In this document: positions 16,033 to 23,218 of the stretch, piece after piece
Layout: every line of letters starts with the position of its first letter
Numbering within the stretch: the first letter of the stretch is position 1
Origin: Gammaproteobacteria bacterium RIFCSPLOWO2_02_FULL_56_15
GTDB lineage: Bacteria; Pseudomonadota; Gammaproteobacteria; Eutrophobiales; Eutrophobiaceae
NCBI GenBank assembly: GCA_001801825.1
Contig: MGYR01000058.1
Span: 1 to 25,484 of the forward strand
Direction: 5' to 3'
DNA length: 25,484 nucleotides
Position numbers and translations under genes: made by a program
Notes under the pieces: generated by a model
What the model was told of the DNA's origin: nothing
Database searches by the model: none
Seen by the model: the letters and a program-made list of their open reading frames with translations, nothing else

Positions 16033-16788
16033 TCACTGCCAAGGGATCCGTCGAACCCAACGATCAAGGGTTTCCAGTGTAGTGTATCTGGTCATGTCGT
16101 ACTGAAGCGGCGTTATGGACACCATCGAGTTGGCGACAGCGAAAAAATCTGTTCCTGGTCCCGCATCCGCACCCTCACCGGATGGTCCCACCCAGTAAAT
16201 GGGATTATTCCTTGGATCTTGCATTTTGATCGCGGGTTCCGATTTATGTCTCTGTCCCAGCCGGGTAACTTCCATTCCTTTTATCTGATCCAGCGGCAGA
16301 TCGGGTATATTCACATTCAACAGCACTTCAGATGCCAGCGGTGAGGAAATTAAATTCCGGATTATGTGGCAAGCAATGACCGCCCCCACCTGGTAATTAA
16401 CGGGTGGATTACCAGCCAGGGAGAAGGCTATCGCTGTTCGGCCCAGAAACCTGCCTTCCATGGCGGCGGCAACCGTGCCTGAATAAAGCACATCATCACC
16501 CAGATTAGCACCGGCATTGATACCGCTCACTACCATATCAGGCTCACATTCGAGCAATCCTGTGATCGCGAGATGTACACAGTCGGTCGGAGTACCGTTG
16601 ACATAGATAAATCCGTTGGCAGCGGTATTTACATACAAGGGGGTATCCAGAGTCAGTGAATTACTCGCCCCACTCCGGTTGCGATCCGGGGCAACAACGG
16701 TGACCCTGCCCAAGCTTGCAAGGCTTTCTGCCAGGGTGCTGATTCCCTGGGCCTGATAGCCGTCATCATTACTCAGCAGGAAGTGCAT
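16033..16788 (-). CDS. surE: 5'/3'-nucleotidase SurE
   Basis: A 251-residue metal-dependent phosphatase acting on nucleoside monophosphates and short polyphosphate. The N-terminal LLSNDDGYQAQGI carries the two metal-binding aspartates. VVAPDRNRSGASNSLTL, VNGTPTDCVHL and VSGINAGANLGDDVLYSGTVAAAMEG are all conserved. It is first in the surE–pcm–nlpD–rpoS group. The 72-nt gap after argF contains no clear ribosome-binding site for its ATG, so translation may be modest or coupled. Confidence 0.97.
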   Translation of the reverse strand: MHFLLSNDDGYQAQGISTLAESLASLGRVTVVAPDRNRSGASNSLTLDTPLYVNTAANGFIYVNGTPTDCVHLAITGLLECEPDMVVSGINAGANLGDDVLYSGTVAAAMEGRFLGRTAIAFSLAGNPPVNYQVGAVIACHIIRNLISSPLASEVLLNVNIPDLPLDQIKGMEVTRLGQRHKSEPAIKMQDPRNNPIYWVGPSGEGADAGPGTDFFAVANSMVSITPLQYDMTRYTTLETLDRWVRRIPWQ

Positions 16789-16860
16789 GTAAATGGAAAA
16801 TCGGTGGTGCTGCCATGTCTGTTATTGAGGAGGGCACAATCCGCCGTTCCTATAACTCTC

Positions 16861-17772
16861 TTAGTTACGCTGACCAAGCAGGAATTCCAGCAGAGCCTTT
16901 TGCGAATGGAGACGATTCCCGGCTTCTTCCCAGACCACGCTCCGCGGGCCATCAATAACTTCCGCTGTAACCTCTTCTCCCCGGTGTGCTGGCAGACAAT
17001 GCATGAAGATGACCTCAGGCGTTGCCAATGCTAACAGTTGTTGATTGACCTGATAGGGCCTGAACACACGGTTGCGTTCGATGCTCTCCTGTTCCTGGCC
17101 CATGCTGGCCCATACATCGGTGACAACCAAATCCGCATCCACGATAGCATCTTCGGGGTTCCTGAAAAGTTCCACACGGTCACCTGCAGACCGCAGTAAT
17201 TCCGGATCGGGCAGATAGGGTTCAGGACAGGCGATCCGGAGGCTGAAATCCAGCAATCCTGCTGCATCGATATAGGAATGGCACATATTGTTTCCGTCAC
17301 CCAACCAAGCCACTTTTCTTCCTGTGATGCTGCCCCGGAATTCGTAATAGGTCTGCATATCCGCTAGCAACTGGCATGGATGATAGGAATCAGTGAGACC
17401 ATTGATTACTGGTACTTCGGAACAGGCAGCGAAGCGGATAAGCTTTTCATGCTCGAAAGTTCTAATCATGATGCAGTCGACCATCTTGGAAAGGACTCGC
17501 GCAGAATCTTCCAGTGGTTCTCCCCGTCCCAGCTGGGTATCCCTCGGTGACATGAAGATAGCGTGCCCACCGAGCTGTGTCATCGCTGATTCAAACGATA
17601 CCCGGGTACGCGTTGATGATTTTTCAAATATCATGGCTAGCGTCTTACCCTTGAAAGGCTCATAGACCTTCCCGGTCCTGAAGTCCTGTTTGAGTTCACA
17701 GGCACGCCGAATCAGGGTTTCCACTTCCCCCCGATCAAGATCGGTCAGCGTCAGAAAATGCCGAGTAGCCAC
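16861..17772 (-). CDS. argF: ornithine carbamoyltransferase
   Basis: A 303-residue enzyme condensing ornithine and carbamoyl phosphate to citrulline, the sixth step of arginine synthesis. The carbamoyl-phosphate motif STRTR is at 53–57, with HPCQ in the middle and the ornithine-side HCLPAHRGEEV near the end. Length is like the short proteobacterial ArgF forms. The start is GTG at 17772, 5 nt after the argD stop, with only a weak GGCGG ahead; this implies translational coupling with argD. Confidence 0.97.
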   Translation of the reverse strand: MATRHFLTLTDLDRGEVETLIRRACELKQDFRTGKVYEPFKGKTLAMIFEKSSTRTRVSFESAMTQLGGHAIFMSPRDTQLGRGEPLEDSARVLSKMVDCIMIRTFEHEKLIRFAACSEVPVINGLTDSYHPCQLLADMQTYYEFRGSITGRKVAWLGDGNNMCHSYIDAAGLLDFSLRIACPEPYLPDPELLRSAGDRVELFRNPEDAIVDADLVVTDVWASMGQEQESIERNRVFRPYQVNQQLLALATPEVIFMHCLPAHRGEEVTAEVIDGPRSVVWEEAGNRLHSQKALLEFLLGQRN

Positions 17773-17777
17773 AGTAA

Positions 17778-18962
17778 TCAGCCGCCAAGAAAACGTTTAA
17801 TCACTCCTGCCGTGCGGGAAACGATCAGTTCCGCTTCATCGTCACTGATAATCAGCGGCGGCAGCAGGCGAACAACATTACCAGCTGTAACGTTGATAAG
17901 GAGCCTTTCCTGCAGAGCTGTACTAACCAGATCGCCACAATCTTTATACAGCTCAATCCCCAGCATCAGTCCCAATCCCCTAATCTCTTTAACACCAACA
18001 GTTGTACCAAGTAATTCCCTGAAACGGGACAACATCCGGGCCCCGAGTCTTTCCGCCCTGGTTACCAAGTCATTATTTTCTATATAATTGACCACAGCGA
18101 GTCCAGCCCGTGCGGCCAGCGGATTACCTCCGAAGGTTGAACCGTGATTCCCCGGGCTGAAGATCCCGGCACTACTGTCAGCCGCCAGGCACGCACCGAT
18201 TGGCACACCATTTCCCAGGGCCTTGGCCAGAGTCATGATATCAGGCCGTGCATCTTCATGTTGCCATGCAAACCATCTTCCGGTTCTGGCCATGCCGGAC
18301 TGGATCTCGTCCAACACCATTAGCCAGTTGTTCTTGGTACATAATTCCCTGACCTCCCCGAGATATCCCCGCGACGGGATTATGATTCCTCCTTCACCGA
18401 GTACCGGCTCCAGCATCACGGCGACTATATTGCTCCCCAGTTCCGGCAATGTGGACAGGACCTTGACATCGCCATAAGGCACCCGCAGAAACCCCGGTAC
18501 CAACGGTTCAAATCCATCCCTTACCTTCTGGTTGCCGGTGGCGCTTAGTGTGGCCATGGTACGCCCATGAAAACCACCTTCCATGACCACGATCACGGGG
18601 TTTTGCACACCTCGCTGCGCGGCATGCCTCCGGCATAATTTTATTGCCGCTTCGTTAGCTTCCGCACCGGAATTACAGAAAAACACATTGCGCAGGCCGG
18701 AGATCTCACAAAGTTTTGCCGCCAACTGCTCCTGCAAGGGTATGCGATACAGATTCGAAGTATGCAATAACAAACCCGCTTGATCAGAGAGAGCTTCCGT
18801 CACCACCGGATTTGCATATCCGATGCTGCATACGGAAATTCCGCTCAGGGCATCAAGGTACTGCTCACCTTTCTCGTCGAAGAGCCATGCGCCAGCACCC
18901 CGTTCGAACGCAACGGGCAGCCGGTTATAAGTATTCATCAGGGCATCGCTCATACTTTTCAT
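17778..18962 (-). CDS. argD: acetylornithine aminotransferase
   Basis: A class III PLP-dependent aminotransferase of about 394 residues that makes N-acetylornithine from the semialdehyde. Motifs: YLDALSGISVCSIGY, FFCNSGAEANEAAIKL, GGFHGRTMATLSATG, the cofactor-site VLDEIQSGMARTGR, and the Schiff-base lysine in TLAKALGNGVPIGA. Starts at GTG 18983, ATG 18962 and ATG 18953 are all possible. A GGAG lies 3 nt before 18962 and 12 nt before 18953, and homologues favour one of the two ATGs. It forms an operon with argF. I found no convincing ARG box upstream. Confidence 0.95.
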   Translation of the reverse strand: MKSMSDALMNTYNRLPVAFERGAGAWLFDEKGEQYLDALSGISVCSIGYANPVVTEALSDQAGLLLHTSNLYRIPLQEQLAAKLCEISGLRNVFFCNSGAEANEAAIKLCRRHAAQRGVQNPVIVVMEGGFHGRTMATLSATGNQKVRDGFEPLVPGFLRVPYGDVKVLSTLPELGSNIVAVMLEPVLGEGGIIIPSRGYLGEVRELCTKNNWLMVLDEIQSGMARTGRWFAWQHEDARPDIMTLAKALGNGVPIGACLAADSSAGIFSPGNHGSTFGGNPLAARAGLAVVNYIENNDLVTRAERLGARMLSRFRELLGTTVGVKEIRGLGLMLGIELYKDCGDLVSTALQERLLINVTAGNVVRLLPPLIISDDEAELIVSRTAGVIKRFLGG

Positions 18963-18997
18963 GGACTCCGGTAGTTCAACCACATTTCATAAATGAT

Positions 18998-19020
18998 GAA
19001 CCCGGCAAGGAGCCGGGCTC
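18998..19020 (-). terminator. possible weak terminator after the membrane-protein gene
   Basis: An 8-bp GC-rich stem (GARCCCGG type, 18998–19005 with 19013–19020, one G·U, 7-nt loop) follows the stop of the leftward membrane-protein gene and precedes argD. There is no proper T tract, only TTCATCATTT, so termination may be weak. Confidence 0.45.
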
Positions 19021-19044
19021 ATCGTGGCGGTAATTGAACCTCGA

Positions 19045-19638
19045 CTAGAACGACAGGCCATGCATCTGCCCGACCATACACAGCAACATGGGAATGGACA
19101 ATAAAGCATTGGTTCGGGACGTCATGAGGGCGACCACCTTTGCTTTGGCTATCTCCTCCGCCGTAGCTTGCTTCAGGCCGAGGATTTTCTGCTGGTTGGG
19201 CCAGATCAGCACCCATACATTAAAGAGCATTATGGTTCCCAGCCAGGCGCCGATGCCTATAATCCTGACACCCTCGGCAAGCATGAATGATTTGCCCAGG
19301 CCGAAACCGGAGACTTCCAGGACGGCTGCGCCTGTGATCCAGGTAAAAACAGCACCCCAGCGGAACCACAAGAGGGCACGAGGTGCGACGTACTTGTTGA
19401 TTGCAGCCGGGCCGGGACCACCTGTATCAGCCGCTGCCTGCGCAACGGACGGCACCTGCACAAAATTTAAATAATACAGCAGGCCGACCCAGATGATGCC
19501 GAAAAATACATGTAACCAGACAGTCAGCGGCAACAAAGCATTTCCTATTCCTGTCTTCTGTCCCACCAATAAAAGAACGACTACCCCGATGACAAATCCC
19601 AGCGCAATCGTTCCCGGGATCGATTTGAGTGGATTCAT
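19045..19638 (-). CDS. urate-oxidase-N-like (PuuD N-terminal type) membrane protein
   Basis: A 197-residue protein with about five membrane segments (10–27, 36–58, 89–108, 122–146, 170–190). The pattern WLHVFFGIIWVGLLYYLNFVQ, WFRWGAVFTWITG, GAWLGTIMLFNVWVLIWPNQQ and SRTNALLSIPML resembles the membrane domain of PuuD-type urate hydroxylases. The cytochrome c domain that completes PuuD is absent, so urate oxidation is doubtful; stand-alone forms have no known role that I can name. The ATG has a strong AGGGGAG 7 nt upstream. Assignment is by pattern only. Confidence 0.7.
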   Translation of the reverse strand: MNPLKSIPGTIALGFVIGVVVLLLVGQKTGIGNALLPLTVWLHVFFGIIWVGLLYYLNFVQVPSVAQAAADTGGPGPAAINKYVAPRALLWFRWGAVFTWITGAAVLEVSGFGLGKSFMLAEGVRIIGIGAWLGTIMLFNVWVLIWPNQQKILGLKQATAEEIAKAKVVALMTSRTNALLSIPMLLCMVGQMHGLSF

Positions 19639-19689
19639 GGCGTTACTCCCCTGGTTTATGGATTAGCTTACAATGCATCTCATGACCTG

Positions 19690-19695
19690 ATTATA
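19690..19695 (-). promoter_or_regulatory. candidate -10 box for the membrane-protein gene
   Basis: A perfect TATAAT on the leftward strand, about 52 nt before the start codon. No recognisable -35 lies at 16–18 nt. Confidence 0.4.
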
Positions 19696-19765
19696 CTAGG
19701 GAAGTTCTTGATAATTCCATCAATGGGTTATTGGCAGTGTCGATTGGGGAACGAATCCGTTTGCA

Positions 19766-19797
19766 GCATGCCAATTGCTCACTTCACGCAAGCATGC
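19766..19797 (+). promoter_or_regulatory. hairpin upstream of grxD
   Basis: GCATGC and TTGC (19766–19771 and 19775–19778, with a 3-nt bulge) pair with GCAAGCATGC (19788–19797), giving 10 bp around a 9-nt loop. It lies about 70 nt before the grxD start and has no T run. It may be leader structure or an operator; nothing more can be said. Confidence 0.3.
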
Positions 19798-19864
19798 GAG
19801 AGGTATAGACTGCCGACAGTGGAATCAAGAGCATTTTGCCCATAAATATTATGAGGTTATAAGA

Positions 19865-20182
19865 ATGGATGTGCTTGTAGAAATCAAACAGCTTATTGCT
19901 GAAAATCCAGTCGTGTTGTTCATGAAAGGCACGCCTGATTTTCCCCAGTGCGGCTTTTCCATGAACACTGTGGAGGCCCTTCGCGCCTGCAAGGCGGAAT
20001 TAACCTATGTGGATGTACTTTCCGCACCTGAAATCAGAGCACAGCTCCCTGCCTATTCCAACTGGCCGACATTTCCGCAATTGTTTATCCGCGGTGAACT
20101 CATCGGTGGCTGTGATATCGTCGTCGATCTCTACCAGAAAGGTGAATTGCAGAAGCTGTTGTCGGGAGAGGCAACACCATAA
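19865..20182 (+). CDS. grxD: monothiol glutaredoxin (Grx4 type)
   Basis: A 105-residue glutaredoxin with the CGFS active site (C29 in FPQCGFSMNTVEALR), the cis-proline TFPQLFI and the glutathione-binding GGCDIV. CGFS glutaredoxins bind a [2Fe-2S] cluster with glutathione and take part in iron–sulfur cluster delivery, often with BolA-like partners. The frame is open to 19775, but ATG 19865 has GAGG 8 nt upstream and gives the family length. It converges on dnaQ, with 25 nt between stops and no visible terminator. Confidence 0.96.
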   Translation: MDVLVEIKQLIAENPVVLFMKGTPDFPQCGFSMNTVEALRACKAELTYVDVLSAPEIRAQLPAYSNWPTFPQLFIRGELIGGCDIVVDLYQKGELQKLLSGEATP

Positions 20183-20207
20183 ATCCGGCACCAGTTTGCC
20201 CACAATA

Positions 20208-20942
20208 CTACTGTCGGTACCTGGTGGGATCTTGATCCATTCTAATCCAGATACAATTTCCACCGCTTTCCCTATCTATCATTGCCAGTCTCTGACGGTG
20301 CAATTCGCACTCTGATTCATCTGGCTGTATGACGCGGATCACGGGTCGATCCTTTTGCAGCAGAGTGGAATAACTGTCTCTTGGCATGCTGTGATTCGAC
20401 GCCTCGCTCAATAATAAACTGGTCTGTCCGCCGGTCATGGCCAGGTAAACATCCGCCAAGATCTGGGCATCAAGCAGGGCGCCATGCAGAGCTCTCCCGG
20501 AATTGTCTATTTTATAGCGGGCGCAAAGGGCATCCAGACTGTTCTTCTGTCCTGGATGCTTATCCCTAGCAATTCGCAAACTGTCCACTATGCTGCAATA
20601 ATCTCCGACACATCCCCACCGTTTACCCAACAAGGCAAGCTCAGCGTTTATGAAGCCTGTGTCAAACGGTGCATTATGGATAATCAATTCGCTGCCCCGA
20701 ATGAACTGAATAAACTCAGAGGCAATGTCACTGAAACGCGGTTTGTCCGCCAGGAATTCACTACTGATCCCGTGGACTTCGAAAGCTCCATCCTCGATAT
20801 CCCGGTCAGGATTGAGATAAACGTGGAAGGTCTGGCCAGTGATCTTCCGATCTTTCAGCTCCACCGCTCCGATTTCAATTATCCGATCCCCACGTGTGGT
20901 TTCCAGTCCGGTGGTTTCCGTGTCGAGGACTATCTGTCGCAT
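20208..20942 (-). CDS. dnaQ: DNA polymerase III epsilon subunit (proofreading exonuclease)
   Basis: A 244-residue DEDDh exonuclease. Motif I is VLDTETTGL (D7, E9), motif II IIHNAPFDTGF, motif III HGALLDAQ. The catalytic domain is followed by a short QTSLLL segment, matching the clamp-binding motif found at this place in E. coli epsilon, then a C-terminal tail of the kind that contacts the polymerase alpha subunit. An open frame extends to 21005, but ATG 20942 begins at the conserved MRQIVLDTETTG. It lies 25 nt after rnhA on the same strand; in E. coli the two genes are adjacent but divergent. Confidence 0.96.
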   Translation of the reverse strand: MRQIVLDTETTGLETTRGDRIIEIGAVELKDRKITGQTFHVYLNPDRDIEDGAFEVHGISSEFLADKPRFSDIASEFIQFIRGSELIIHNAPFDTGFINAELALLGKRWGCVGDYCSIVDSLRIARDKHPGQKNSLDALCARYKIDNSGRALHGALLDAQILADVYLAMTGGQTSLLLSEASNHSMPRDSYSTLLQKDRPVIRVIQPDESECELHRQRLAMIDRESGGNCIWIRMDQDPTRYRQ

Positions 20943-20967
20943 CGTATTGCTATATTTCCTGATGTAG

Positions 20968-21423
20968 TCATTTCCGTCTTGCAGCAAGCATTTCATCAAT
21001 GGCACGATTGGCTAGCCGGTCGGCATATTCATTACCCGGATCGCCGCTGTGACCCTTTACCCATTGCCAGTCAATTTCATGCCTGGCACAGGCCTGATCC
21101 AGCCGCCGCCACAGGTCGGTGTTTTTCACAGCCTTGCCAGCCGCAGTCTTCCAACCGCGGGTTTTCCAGTTGGCCAGCCAAATGCCGATTCCGTTTTTCA
21201 TATACACGGAATCGGTTGTCAATCGGACACGGCAGGGTCTTTTAAGGGATTCCAGCGCTTGAATTGCAGCCATCAACTCCATACGGTTATTGGTGGATTC
21301 CAGTTCAGCACCACAGAGTTCCTTTTGCCTCCCCCGAAATGCCAGCAGGACACCCCATCCACCTGGACCGGGGTTACCGCGGCAGGCACCGTCAGTATGG
21401 ATTTCCACCTGTTCAGAATTCAA
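20968..21423 (-). CDS. rnhA: ribonuclease HI
   Basis: A 151-residue enzyme cutting the RNA strand of RNA–DNA hybrids. All four acidic catalytic residues are visible: D in HTDGACRGNPGPGGWG, E in NNRMEL, D in LTTDSVYMKNGI and D in GHSGDPGNEYAD. The start is TTG at 21423, which overlaps the stop of the upstream methyltransferase as TTGA. No ATG is available before the first catalytic motif, so a coupled TTG start is the best reading. Length is normal (E. coli 155). Confidence 0.96.
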   Translation of the reverse strand: MNSEQVEIHTDGACRGNPGPGGWGVLLAFRGRQKELCGAELESTNNRMELMAAIQALESLKRPCRVRLTTDSVYMKNGIGIWLANWKTRGWKTAAGKAVKNTDLWRRLDQACARHEIDWQWVKGHSGDPGNEYADRLANRAIDEMLAARRK

Positions 21424-22178
21424 TTGCCATCATCTCGAATATGTAGACTTGGACGGACCATCCCGGAGGCGATCAGCTGGCGTTTTTCCCGCCAGTTGAG
21501 CTTGATCGGATTAACCGGAAATATCCGTTTTCTAGCTGTGATCAAGTAAATACCGCCGAACCAGGGCCAGCAATATTTACCGAGTTTTTCCAGAAATGAG
21601 AGATGTTTCATGAGCCTCCGTTCCTGCAGGGGTGGTCTGAAGAAAAAACGCTCTATGACCAGGACTTCAAAATCAAGCAGTGACAACCAGTCCCGGATGC
21701 GGGAGATTCCGTAAAACCTGCCCGACCAGGGGGGCACATCCCTCCAGGCCAGCATAATTCTGGCCAGTCCCCACAAACTCCAGGGGTTAAAACCGATGAT
21801 GACCAGATGACCGTCCCCAATCAATACCCGCTCCACCTCACGCAATACCCTGTGAGGATTATTCGCGTATTCGAGGACATTCGGCATAATCACTACGTCA
21901 ATGCTATCTGAGGCGATGGCGAGGGAATCAGCAGAACACACGAAACCGGCATCCTCTCCAGCGAGTGAAACATCCCCCAGATGGACAGTTATTCTGGAGG
22001 CGATACGACTGTTACGCATCAGGGAACCATGTCCCAGGCAGCCCATCTGCACAATATAATAACCGAACAAGTTGGCGACCGCCCGATCCGCAATTTCCCT
22101 TTCCATCTCCAGGAGATCCATCCCCAATGGCGATTCATACCACCCAGCGAGTAATTTCCTGGCACCGTTATCTTGCAT
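21420..22178 (-). CDS. YafS-like SAM-dependent methyltransferase
   Basis: A 252-residue class I methyltransferase of the Methyltransf_11 type. A SAM-binding first motif (YYIVQMGCLGHGSL) is followed by SIDVVIMPNVLEYANNPHRVLREVERVL and GHLVIIGFNPWSLWGLARI. The locus, next to rnhA, dnaQ and gloB, matches E. coli yafS, and the NPWS motif is typical of that group. Substrate unknown. It overlaps rnhA by 4 bp, implying co-translation. A TATAAT at 22194–22199 on the same strand could be its -10 box, leaving a very short leader. Confidence 0.88.
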   Translation of the reverse strand: MQDNGARKLLAGWYESPLGMDLLEMEREIADRAVANLFGYYIVQMGCLGHGSLMRNSRIASRITVHLGDVSLAGEDAGFVCSADSLAIASDSIDVVIMPNVLEYANNPHRVLREVERVLIGDGHLVIIGFNPWSLWGLARIMLAWRDVPPWSGRFYGISRIRDWLSLLDFEVLVIERFFFRPPLQERRLMKHLSFLEKLGKYCWPWFGGIYLITARKRIFPVNPIKLNWREKRQLIASGMVRPSLHIRDDGN

Positions 22179-22306
22179 GAATACCTGTAGGTTATTATAT
22201 CCGGGCAGCCTATCTTACCCGAATCAAGCAGGAACTAGAATGTCTGATGAAGGATGTCACAGACAACATATTCTTGAGCGTAATCGGCATGTTATGGTCT
22301 TTCTCA

Positions 22307-22335
22307 TTGCCATACTCCCTCAATAAATTTATAGT
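22307..22335 (+). promoter_or_regulatory. candidate sigma-70 promoter for gloB
   Basis: TTGCCA (22307–22312), a 17-nt spacer and TATAGT (22330–22335) place the start near 22342, about 18 nt before the gloB ATG. This is the best-formed promoter in this part of the window. Confidence 0.6.
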
Positions 22336-22359
22336 GACTGACCAGTTTCGGGGGATTCC

Positions 22360-23130
22360 ATGGTTGAAATCAAACCGGTCAAGGCTTTCAGGGACAACTA
22401 TATCTGGCTGATTGGCAGTTCAGAGAGCCATCACGTGGCTATCGTGGATCCCGGCGATGCCTCCCCGGTCCTGGAACGGATCCGCGAGCAAGAATTTTCC
22501 CCAATGGCAATTCTGCTCACACACCATCATCCGGATCATGTCGGCGGAGTCGGCAAACTGCTTGAACAGTATAAAATCCCGGTGTACGGACCGGCCGCTG
22601 AGGACATTCCGTCCGTTACCCATCCGTTGCGGGAAGGAGACAATCTCATTCTCACGAATGCCGGTATTACCCTCACTGTCCTGGAAGTCCCTGGACATAC
22701 GGCAGGCGCCCTCGCCTATCATGGCCCCGGCGTGGCATTCACGGGAGACACTCTATTTACTGCAGGTTGCGGCCGACTCTTTGAAGGCACCCCGGCCCAG
22801 ATGCATAGTTCCCTGGGAAAACTCGCAGCTCTGCCGGATTCCACAAAGATTTACTGCGGGCACGAATACACCATGGCCAACCTTGCCTTTGCTTTGGCTG
22901 TCGAACCTGGAAACCATGCGATCAGCTACCGCATCGAGACTTGCAGGAAATTGCGTGAGGCAGACCAGCCGACTGTACCTGCAACCTTGGCCGAGGAAAA
23001 ACTCACTAATCCCTTTCTCAGAACCGGGGAAGTTTCAGTGAAACAAGCCGCAAACCGGCATGCAGGACGTCAGCTCGAAAACGAAATTGATGTGCTGGCT
23101 GTGATCCGCCAGTGGAAGGATACCTTCTGA
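22360..23130 (+). CDS. gloB: hydroxyacylglutathione hydrolase (glyoxalase II)
   Basis: A 256-residue metallo-beta-lactamase-fold enzyme hydrolysing S-lactoylglutathione to lactate and glutathione, the second step of methylglyoxal detoxification. The binuclear metal site is complete: THHHPDH at 54–60, H113 in PGHTAG, D130 in TGDTLF and H168 in CGHEY. The C-terminal glutathione-side domain ends with TNPFLR and the HAGR region. A GGGGGA lies just before the ATG. It is divergent from the yafS-like gene and 88 nt ahead of mltD. Confidence 0.97.
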   Translation: MVEIKPVKAFRDNYIWLIGSSESHHVAIVDPGDASPVLERIREQEFSPMAILLTHHHPDHVGGVGKLLEQYKIPVYGPAAEDIPSVTHPLREGDNLILTNAGITLTVLEVPGHTAGALAYHGPGVAFTGDTLFTAGCGRLFEGTPAQMHSSLGKLAALPDSTKIYCGHEYTMANLAFALAVEPGNHAISYRIETCRKLREADQPTVPATLAEEKLTNPFLRTGEVSVKQAANRHAGRQLENEIDVLAVIRQWKDTF

Positions 23131-23218
23131 TATGGATTGCCCACACCCTTCCAACCACATTTATTTGATCCAGGACTGTACCACGCCTGGCCACATCATC
23201 AAACTCCAAGCGACTACC

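Noticed and set aside
18981..19000. Palindromic TTCAT…ATGAA near argD considered as an ARG box
   Set aside because: Its half-sites are the reverse of the ArgR consensus (TGAAT…ATTCA) and only one copy is present.
22240..22326. A 28-codon ORF with an AGGA 6 nt before its ATG, upstream of gloB
   Set aside because: It overlaps the predicted gloB -35 region and would lie upstream of the gloB start site; the peptide has no recognisable features.
23132..23218. N-terminal extension of mltD
   Set aside because: It would bury the lipoprotein signal peptide 29 residues inside the protein.
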